Below are positions 9,445 through 18,600 of a DNA stretch of 64,000 bases, piece after piece. The stretch is from the NCBI RefSeq assembly GCF_036010665.1, contig NZ_CP108581.1, positions 2,399,501 to 2,463,500 on the forward strand, read 5' to 3'. A program made the position numbers and the translations under genes. Position 1 is the first letter of the stretch. Each line of letters opens with the position of its first letter. The notes under the pieces were generated by a model, which saw only the letters and a program-made list of their open reading frames with translations, did not search any database and had not been told where the DNA came from. The stretch comes from Microbispora sp. NBC_01189. Its GTDB lineage: Bacteria > Actinomycetota > Actinomycetes > Streptosporangiales > Streptosporangiaceae.

Positions 9445-12051
9445 CTAGTTTGCGGGCTCCCCGGCCAGGTCCAGCCGGTGCGCCGCCGCGGCCGCCTGGC
9501 CCCGAGTAGCCACGCCGAGCTTGCCCAGCAACGCGGAGACGTGGTGATCGACGGTTTTGACGGACAACGACAGGCGCGCGGCTATCGCGGCGTTGGACAG
9601 CCCTTCGGCCACCAGCGCGAGCACCTCCGCCTGGCGCGGCGTGAGGCCGGCCGGGTTGGCCGCCGTCGCCCGGCGAGGGCCGCGCGGCACCCGGGTGAAA
9701 CCGCGCCTTCTCAGCTCCGCCCGCACCCCGCCCGCCACCCGTGTGGCCCCGAGGTCGTCGAGGACCCGCAGGGCCTCGGCCGCGGCGCCCGCGTCACCGC
9801 CCGCCAGCGCCTCGACGCGCGCGTACGCGGCACCGCGCCGGGCCCACTCCGCCGCCGCGCCCGCCCAGTCTCCGTCGATCATCATCTGGTACGGCCCGGA
9901 TTCCACACGGGACAGCCCGGATTCCACGTGGGGCAGCCCGGTCTCCCCAGCCCGCCACAGCCGGTAGGTCAGCTCCCCGGCGTACACCGGGTGGCGGGCC
10001 CGGACGGCCAGGTCCAGGCCGTGCCGGGCCTCCTCGGCGGCACGGCCTGAGTCGCCGTACAGCAGGAAGCACTCCGAGCGGGCCGCCGCCACCGGGCAGA
10101 CCCGCTGCACCTCACCGGTGCGCTCGGCCTGGCGGGCGGCCTCGTCGAGCGTGACCCACGCCTCGCGGTCACCCCGGGCCGCCTGGATCCGGCCCCTCGC
10201 CAGCAGCGCGGGAACCACCGCGACCCCGTCCCTGACCGGCCGGTCCAGCGCGGCGTCCGCGTCGGCCAGAGCGCCGGCCCAGTCGCAACGCGTCAGCCGC
10301 ACCCCCGCCCGCACGCCGAGCAGATACTGGAGGTAGCCGTCGAGGTCCTGCTCAGTGGCGTACGCCAGCGCGCGCTCGACCGCCGGAGCGGCGGCCTCGT
10401 ACTCCGCCAGCTGCACCAGCGTGGTCGCCAGGTTGACGAGCGCGCGGGCGGCGTGGTCGGCCAGCCCGAGGGCCGAGGCCCGCTCGTGCACCTCCCGCAG
10501 CGCCGCGGCCGCGGCGGCGTCACCGCCCGCGAGCCGGGCGGTGCCGATGTTGATCTCGGCGTGGGCGGCGGTCTCCGGATCGCCCAGCCGTACGGCCAGG
10601 GTTCGCGCCCGGTCCCCCCAAGTGACCGCCTCCTCCCGCTCGCCCGCGAGCATGTGCAACTGGGAGCGGTTGCTGTAGGCCATGGCCAGCGGCCGGCCCG
10701 GCGGCTCGGTCTCGAGTACGGTGACCGCCCGCTCGGCCGCCTCCCAGGCCTGCCGCGCGTCCCCCGCCCACCAGGCGAGCCGGGAGATCCAGCGCAGGTC
10801 CTCCCCGGCCGGGCCGGGCTGGCGCAGTTCCTCGCGTACGGCCAGCGCCGCCCGCCGGGCCCGCAACCCCTCCTCGACCAGCCCGGCCAGGTACGCCTGG
10901 AACGCGTACGCCTCCAGCAGCTCGGCCCGCCGCGGGGCCGGCAGCCGGTCGGCGTGCCCGGCGGCCGCCCGATAGTGCGCCGTCGCCTCCCGATGGGCGC
11001 CCTGCCGGGCGGCGTCGGCCCCCGCGACCTGTCCGTACCGCAGGACGGCGGCCTCGTCGCCCGCTCGCGTCGCGTGGTGGGCCAGCCGGCCCGGGTCGAC
11101 TCCGGCGGTTTCGGCCAGCGTGCCCAGCACCCGCCGGTGCAGCGCGGCGCGGCGTGCGGGCGACAGCGACTCCTCCACCGCGCCGCGCAGCAGCTCGTGC
11201 CGGTACGACACACCGTCGCCGGACGGCACGAGCACCCCGGCGTCGACGCACATGTCGACCAGGTCCGGCGCTCCCGCCACGACGGCGGAGTCGGCGCGGG
11301 TGGGGATCACCGACACCAGGTGGGCCAGCTCCCGGGCGGGCCGCGGCAGCAACCGCAGCCGGTCGAGGACGAGGTCGCGCACTGTGACCGGAACCGTCCG
11401 CCCCTCCGCCTTCAGCAGCTCGGTCACCAGCAACGGGTTGCCGCCGGAGAGCCGGTGGACCGGCTCCGGATCCCGCCCGGTCAGGCGGGCCCGCTCCGCC
11501 ACGCACTCCCGTGACAGGGGCGGCAGCGACACGCGTCGCATGATCGCGCTGGGCAGGGTCGCGAGGGCGCCGCGCAGCGGGTGCTCGGCGCCCACCTCGT
11601 CGTCGCGGTAGGTCACCACGAACAGGACCGGGATGCGGCCGATCCGCCGGGCCGTCCAGGTCAGCCAGTCGAGTGTGGCCTCGTCGGCCCAGTGGGCGTC
11701 CTCCACGACGACGACCGGGCGGGGGCGCTGCGCGGGGCCGGAGATCTCGTCCAGGAACGCCGTGAAGAGCTCCTCCCGGGTGGCGCCGGCGTTGAGCCGC
11801 TCGGCCAGCGCGCCTCTGGTCTGGCGGCCGATGTCGTGCAGGGGGCCGAGCGCCCGTGGGGTGATCAGCCGGTCGCAACCGCCCCAGAGCACCCACGCCG
11901 CCGGTCCACACCGCCGGGCGAACTCGGTCACGAGCACGGACTTGCCGATCCCGGCCTCGCCGGCCACCACCGCCACGCGGCCGCCGTGGGCGGTCTCCCG
12001 CAGCAGACCGCCGAGAAGCTCCAGTTGCCCGGAGCGCTCCCACAGCTCCAT
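9445..12051 (-). CDS. LAL-type LuxR-family ATP-binding regulator
   Basis: 868 residues, the usual size of LAL (large ATP-binding LuxR) regulators. Walker A GEAGIGKS near residues 31-38, Walker B VVVVEDAHWADE near 115, a long helical/TPR-like middle, and a C-terminal LuxR helix-turn-helix (LTPRQAEVLALVAEGLSNAA, then IAARLSLSVKTVDHHVSALL). The ATG has GGAGG upstream. It is divergent from the PKS operon with 568 bases between. LAL proteins are often pathway-specific activators in polyketide clusters, so control of the PKS-Ole operon is a reasonable inference. An in-frame repeat (VESG...VESG, near 9895-9945) lies in the middle region. Confidence 0.9.
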   Translation of the reverse strand: MELWERSGQLELLGGLLRETAHGGRVAVVAGEAGIGKSVLVTEFARRCGPAAWVLWGGCDRLITPRALGPLHDIGRQTRGALAERLNAGATREELFTAFLDEISGPAQRPRPVVVVEDAHWADEATLDWLTWTARRIGRIPVLFVVTYRDDEVGAEHPLRGALATLPSAIMRRVSLPPLSRECVAERARLTGRDPEPVHRLSGGNPLLVTELLKAEGRTVPVTVRDLVLDRLRLLPRPARELAHLVSVIPTRADSAVVAGAPDLVDMCVDAGVLVPSGDGVSYRHELLRGAVEESLSPARRAALHRRVLGTLAETAGVDPGRLAHHATRAGDEAAVLRYGQVAGADAARQGAHREATAHYRAAAGHADRLPAPRRAELLEAYAFQAYLAGLVEEGLRARRAALAVREELRQPGPAGEDLRWISRLAWWAGDARQAWEAAERAVTVLETEPPGRPLAMAYSNRSQLHMLAGEREEAVTWGDRARTLAVRLGDPETAAHAEINIGTARLAGGDAAAAAALREVHERASALGLADHAARALVNLATTLVQLAEYEAAAPAVERALAYATEQDLDGYLQYLLGVRAGVRLTRCDWAGALADADAALDRPVRDGVAVVPALLARGRIQAARGDREAWVTLDEAARQAERTGEVQRVCPVAAARSECFLLYGDSGRAAEEARHGLDLAVRARHPVYAGELTYRLWRAGETGLPHVESGLSRVESGPYQMMIDGDWAGAAAEWARRGAAYARVEALAGGDAGAAAEALRVLDDLGATRVAGGVRAELRRRGFTRVPRGPRRATAANPAGLTPRQAEVLALVAEGLSNAAIAARLSLSVKTVDHHVSALLGKLGVATRGQAAAAAHRLDLAGEPAN

Positions 12052-12186
12052 GCGTACCTCCGGCAGGGGATGTCACCGGCGGAGTCACCGTCGAATCAGC
12101 GGGGAACGACCTGAGCACGCACACCGGGAAGATCGTCGAACGCGGCCGAGGAATCCATCGTGATCACAGTCCTCGCGGTCGCGTGG

Positions 12187-12348
12187 TCAGGCGTCGGGCC
12201 ACGCAGCCCGCATCTCGTTATGGACCATCTCACGGGCCGCCGCCACATCGGTATCAAAATCGTCGTCCAGGCTCCCCGCGCTTCTCGCCAGAAACGCCTT
12301 GACCCCCCGACCTCGCGCGGCCGGCACAGGACCGATAGTCACCGTCAC
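12187..12348 (-). CDS. possible 53-residue hypothetical protein
   Basis: Open frame starting GTG at 12348 and ending TGA at 12187; acidic C-terminal half (SLDDDFDTDVAAAREMVHNE) and basic N-terminal half. The composition looks like protein and could be a small antitoxin-like or remnant protein, but the ribosome site is weak (GGAAG, 12-13 bases upstream) and I recognise no family. It lies in the divergent region between the LAL regulator and the PKS. Confidence 0.3.
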   Translation of the reverse strand: MTVTIGPVPAARGRGVKAFLARSAGSLDDDFDTDVAAAREMVHNEMRAAWPDA

Positions 12349-12619
12349 CTGATCAGTATCTGCTTCCCGCCGACGATTGTCCTGGCCTGAAGGGCGGACG
12401 ACTGTGCGCCCTAAAAGGTTTTGGCCATACCTCGCACAACATCATTCTTCAGGACAAACACGGAGTGTACCTAGGCACATACCAACAGTTGTGATGACAT
12501 GGTGACCGATCCGCCTGGCCTCTGTCAGGCGCGCGAGTCAGACACGGTGAACCCTGGCCGAGACAGCGAGCCGACCGGCGAAATGCCGAGTCGTGGTGGA
12601 CCTGAGCAGGAAGGGCGAC
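12349..12619. promoter_or_regulatory. upstream region of the PKS-Ole operon
   Basis: This region should carry the operon promoter. It is locally AT-richer than the rest (about 12410-12500), as expected for a promoter. I cannot assign -35/-10 boxes or a regulator site with confidence. AAGGG five bases before 12620 is the PKS ribosome site. Confidence 0.35.
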
Positions 12620-15600
12620 ATGAGCGCGGACGACCCGACAGCGGAACAGGCCTGGCCGGAGCACGCGGCGGCGGTGGTGGGCGTGGGATGCCGCCTCCCC
12701 GGGGGGATCGCGGACCTGGACGGGCTGTGGCAGGCGTTGCGGCAGGGCGCCGATCTGGTCGGCCGGATCCCGCCGAGCAGGTTCGAGGCCGATCGGTTCG
12801 TCGACGACACCACGCCGAGGCCGAACCGGAGTTACACCCGGGCCGGGGGCTTCCTCGACGAGGACGTCACCGCCTTCGACGCCGCCTACTTCGGCATCTC
12901 CCCCAAAGAGGCCGCCTCGATGGACCCGCAGCAGCGACTGCTCCTGGAGATGGCGGCCGAGGCTTTGGACGACGCCGGCATCGACCCGGCGGTGCTCGCG
13001 GGCACGGACACCGGCGTGTTCGTCGGCATCTCCGATCCCGCCTACGGCACGATGCAGGCGCTGGAGCCGGGCGCCCTGGGCCCCTACTCGATGTCGGGGG
13101 GAACCCTGTCCATCGCGGCCAACCGGCTGTCGCACTTCTTCGACCTGCGCGGGCCGAGCATGAGCATCGACACCGCGTGCTCCTCGTCGCTGACGGCCGT
13201 GGAACGGGCCTGGCGGTCCCTCGCGGAGGGATCCAGCCGGGTGGCGCTGGCCGGCGGGGTCAACCTGCTGCTCAGCCCGGGCCCCTTCATCGGCTTCAGC
13301 CAGGCGTCGATGCTGTCGCCGACCGGCCGGTGCAGGGCATTCTCCGCCGACGCGGACGGGTTCGTCCGCGCGGAGGGCGGCGGTGTGGTGGTGCTCAAGC
13401 GCCTGGCCGACGCCATCGCCGACGGGGACCGCGTCCACGGTGTCATCGTCGGCGCGGCCACCAACAACGACGGCCGCACCAGGGGGCTGGCGTTGCCGAA
13501 CGCCGAGGCGCAGGAGGCCCTGTTACGGCAGGTGTACGCCACGGCGGGCATCGGCCCCGACGAGATCGCGTACGTGGAGGCGCACGGCACCGGCACCCAG
13601 GCCGGCGATCCGGCCGAGTGCCGGGCGCTGGGGCGCGCGCTGGGCAACCGGCGCACGCGCGGCGCCCTGCCCATCGGCTCGGTGAAGTCCAACCTCGGGC
13701 ACCTGGAGCCCGCCTCCGGCATGCCGGGGCTGTTCAAGGCCCTGCTGGTGCTCCGGCACCGGATGATCCCGCCCTCGCTGCACGCCGCCACGCTCAACCC
13801 CCGGATCGACTTCGACGCCCTGGGCCTGAGCGTCACCACCGAGTCACGACCGCTCGACGGAGCAGGCGGGCGGCCCGTGGTCGGAGTCAACTCCTTCGGG
13901 TTCGGGGGCGCCAACGCCCATGTGGCGCTGGCCGCGCCGCCTCTCCCCGGAGCGTACGGAGACGAGCGGGCGGAAGCCCTGCCCGTCGTCGTGTCCGCGC
14001 GCAGCCGGCCGGCGCTGCGGGACGCCGTGGAACGGACCGCCGCGCACCTCGCGTCGCTCGGCGAGCGGGACTTCTACCACGCGGCCTACACCGCGACCCG
14101 GCGGCGCGGCGGCCACCGGCATCGCGCCGTGGTGCTGGCCGGCACCGCCGGGGAGGCGGCGCGGGCGCTGGCGCGCCTGGCGGACGCCCCAAATCCGGAC
14201 GCCCCAAATCCGGACACCACGGAGCCGGCCACCACGGAGCCGGCCACCCCAGCCGGTGAGCCCGGTGGATCCGGTGAACCGGGAGCGGCGGGCGGGCGGC
14301 TCGGAGCCGGGGACGCGGCGGTGGCGGAGTCGGAGGCGGTGGAGCACGGGCGGGTGGCGTTCGTGTTCTCCGGCAACGGTTCGCAGTGGGCCGGGATGGG
14401 CGCCGACCTGCTGTCCGACGACGACTTCCGCTCGGCCGTGGAAGCGGTCGACGCCGAACTGTCCGATCGGCTCGGCTGGTCGGTGCTGGAGGAGCTGTCC
14501 GTGCCCGCCGACCGGTCACGCCTCTCGGCGACCGAAGTGGCGCAGCCGTTGCTGTTCGCCGTACAGGCCGGCCTGGTGGAGATGCTCAGGGCGGCGGGCG
14601 TACGGCCGGGAGCGGTGCTCGGCCACAGCGTGGGCGAGGTCGCCGCCGCCCACACCGCCGGCGTCCTGTCACCGGCCCAGGCGGCTCAGGTGATCTCCGA
14701 GCGCGGCATGGCGCAGTCGATCACCAGAGGGCGGGGCCGGATGGCCGCGCTCGGGCTGCCGGAGACCGCGGCCAGGCAGATCCTGGCCGGCTACCCGGAC
14801 CTGGAGCTCGCGGCGGTCAACTCCGACCGCGACGTCACGATCGCCGGACCGGACGGATCGCTGAAGTCCCTGGGCGAGGACCTCACCGCACGCAGGATCT
14901 TCTTCCGCGAACTGGACCTGGACTACGCCTTCCACAGCGGCGCCATGGATCCGGCGCGGCAGCCCCTGGCCGACGGGCTCGCGGGGCTGCGGCCCGGCCC
15001 GGCGCGGGTCCCCCTGGTGTCCACGGTGACGGGCGACCTGGTCCAGGGGCCGGAACTGGACGCGACGTACTGGTGGCGGAACGTCCGGGAGCCGGTCCGG
15101 TTCTCCGCCGCGGTCGAGCGGGTGCTCGGCGACGGCTTCGACGTGCTGCTGGAGATCGGCCCGCATCCCGTGCTCCGCTCGTACCTGCGCCGGATCAGCG
15201 GCGCCGCGCGGGTGCGCGCTGCCGTCGTGCCCACCCTGCGCCGCGACGAGCCTGGCCCGGCGCGGGTCCGCCGCGCGGTCGCCGAACTCGTCGCGGCCGG
15301 TGCGCGGCTCGACTGGGACCGGTACTTCCCCCGCCCCGGCGCGGTGCGATCGCTGCCGGCCTACCCCTGGCAGCGCGAACGGCACTGGATCGGCGGGCCG
15401 CACACCTGGGTGCGGACCGACATCGACACGACGATCCGGCATCCGCTGCTCGGACAGCGGCTTCCGGTGCTGGACCCCACCTGGCAGGGGGAGATCGACC
15501 GGGTACGGGTGCCCTGGGTGGCCGATCACCGGGCCGGCGGCGCCGCCGTCATGCCGGCCACCGGATATGTGGAGATGGCCGTCGCCGCCGCCCGCCTCGC

Positions 15601-18600
15601 CATCCCGGACACCGCCGAGGCGGTGGAGGTGGACAGGGTCGACATCAGCCGGGCCATGGTGGTGCCGTCGCAGGCCGCCGCCGATCCGGTGTGGGCGCAG
15701 ACGTCGCTGTGCGCCGAGACCGGAGTGGTCACCGTGGCCAGTGCCGGCCGGCAGGCCGAGCAGCCCCGCGAGCACTTCCGCGCCCGGGTACGGCCGCTGC
15801 TGCGCCCGGTCCCGCCGCCGCTGGACGTGGCCGCGCTGCGCGCCCGCATCGGCACGCGCGTGGACGTGCCCGGCTACTACGCGCGGGCCGCCGAGGGACA
15901 GATGGTGTGGGGGCCGGAGTTCCAGGTCCTGACCGAGCTGTGGATGGGCGAACGGGAGGTGCTGGGCGCCTACTCGTGCCCGGAGCAGGGACAGGGGCGC
16001 TACCAGATGCATCCGGTGGTGCTGGACAGCGCGCTGCAGGCCGGCGTGCTGTGGCTGGTGGAGTCGCTGCGGGCGGGCCGCGGCTACATGCCCGCCGCGA
16101 TCGGCTCCGTCCGCCTGTGGGGGACCCCCTCGCCGCAGGGACTGGTCTACGTGCGGGAGCGCTCCAGCGGCGCCGAGGAGGTCTGCTGGGACATCGTGGT
16201 CGCCGACGGCGACGGCCGGGTCGCCGCCGAGGTGGAGGGCTGCCGGCTCCGCCGGATGCCCGGCGTCCACGTCACCCCGGTCACCCGGTGGGAGACGGTG
16301 CTGCGGGCCGCGCCCCGGGCGGATGCGCCCGCCGAGCCGTGGCCGGCGCCGAGCCCCGGGGAGATCCTGTCCGGCGCGGCCGAGCGGATCGACCGGCTGC
16401 GCTCCGCGTGGCACGAACTGGACTACCCCCTCTACGCGGCACGGCTCGAAGAGGTCTTCGCCCGTACGCTGGCCGGCGCGCTCGGCGAGCTGAGCGCGGA
16501 GCCGGCCGATGGGCGGCCGATCACCGTCGAGGAACTGATCGAGACGTGCCCGGAGGCGCATCACCGGCGCATGCTCAACGCGGCCCTGCCGCTGCTGGAA
16601 CGGCACGGACTGCTGGACCTGCACCGGAACCTGAACCGGGATCTGAGCCGGAATCTGCACCGGGACCTCCTCATGCGGGGAGCGGCCTTCGCCGCCCAGA
16701 GCGCCCTGTCCGTACGGGTCGGGCGGTGCCTGCCCGATCTGCTCGCGGGCCGGCGTACCGGCTCCGAGGTGCTGGGCTCCGGCGGCGGTCAGGAGCTGGT
16801 CGAGCAGTTCCACGACATCGGGCCGGTCAACCTGTTCACCAACCGGATCGCCCGGGCGCTCGTCGAGCAGATCGTCCGGCGATGGCCGGCCGACCGGCCG
16901 CTGCGTGTCCTGGAAGCCGGTGCGGGGACGGGCGGCACCACCGCCATGCTGCTGCCCGTGCTGCCCGCCGACCGCACCCGCTACCTGGTCACCGACCTCG
17001 CCGAGGCGGCGTTGACCCGGGCGCGGCAGCGCTTCGCCGGCTTCGACTTCGTCGACTACGCCGTCCTCGACCTGGACGCCGACCCGGCCGGGCAGGGACT
17101 GACCGCGGGCGGATTCGATCTCGTGGTGGCGGCGAACAGCCTGCACCTGGCGCGCGACCTGCCCGCCGCGCTGCGCCACCTGTCCACTCTTCTGGTGCCC
17201 GGTGGCCAGCTGCTCGTCGCCGAACCGCACCGGGTGGAGACCCTGCTGCCGTTCCTCGGCGTGCAGGAGGCGTTCTGGGACTTCACCGACCGGCACCTGC
17301 GCCCGCGCTCACCGCTGCTGTCCCGGGAGGAATGGCCGGAGGTGCTGGCGGAGGCCGGCTACACCGAGGTCGTCCAGACCGGCGACGACGACGAACGCGC
17401 GGCCGGCGACTTCTCGGTGATGCTCGCCACCGCCGGTGGTGCCGCGGCCACCGCCAAGGGCACTCCGGACACCCCGCAGGGCCTACCGGACGCCGCCGGC
17501 ACGTGGATTGTCGCCGGCGAGGACGGCACCGGCGCACTGACGGCCGAACTGGGCGCGCTGCTTCGAAGCCGAGGCGGCGACGTGCTCCATTCGCCACTCA
17601 GCGACGACCCCGACCACTGGGCCGATCACTTCCCGCCTGCCGCCGAGACCATCACCATCGCCGTCATTCTGGGCGGAGCGGACGACACCGAGCCGAAGGC
17701 GACCCTCAACACCGAGCCGAAGGCGACCGTCGGCACCGAACCGGGGGCGATCGTCGAGCGGATCACCCGGCGGGCCGCGGCGTTGCGGGCCGTCGCGCTG
17801 GCCTGCGAGCAGCTGCCCGAGCACGTCGCGACCACGGTGTGGCTGGTGGCCCGCCCCTGCGGCGCGCTGCCGGAACCCCGCCTCGCCGACGTCCGGCTCC
17901 ACCCCGAGGACGCGGCGACCTGGGGGGCGACGCGCTCGCTGGGCAACGAGCAGCTGCGACCGGCGATACGCCGGCTCTGCCTGCACCCCACCGGTGACGC
18001 CGCGCGGGACGCCGGCCGCCTGGCGGCGGAACTGCTCGCCCCGGACGAGGAGGACGAGATCCTGCTCACCCGCCGGGGGCGCTTCGTACCGCGACTGCTG
18101 GAGCCGGGCGAGCACGGCCGCGACCCGGCCGTCGGCTCGGGCGGCGGCTATCGGCTCAAGGTGTGCGATCCGGGGCTTTCGTACACGCTGGCCTGGGAGG
18201 AGATGCCGATGCCGGAACCCGAGCCCGACGAGGTCGTGGTCGAGGTGCGGGCGATCGGGCTGAACTACCGCGACGTCATGCAGGCGGTGAACCTGCTGCC
18301 CGCCGAGGCCGTCGAAGCGGTCTTCGGCGGGCACGAACTGGGCCTGGAGTGCGCCGGGATCGTCACCGCCGTCGGCGCCGCCGTCACCGGCATCCGGCCG
18401 GGTGACCCGGTCATGGCGGCGGGACCGGTCGGGTTCGCCAGTCACGCGAGGGTCAAGGCGTGGGCGGCCGTCCCCGTCCCCGAAGGGATGACCTTCACCG
18501 AAGCCGCCACCATGCCGATGGCCTTCGCCACCGCGCACCATTCGCTGGGCTACTGCGCACGGGTCAGGGCGGGAGAGACGATCCTGGTCCACGGCGGCGC

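Noticed and set aside
12593-12619. Upstream GTG as start of the PKS
   Set aside because: The ATG at 12620 has AGGAAGGG at good spacing and homologous KS proteins begin close to it.
14900-14950. Firm call of AT extender specificity from YAFH
   Set aside because: The motif is neither the classical malonyl HAFH nor methylmalonyl YASH; the specificity is left open.
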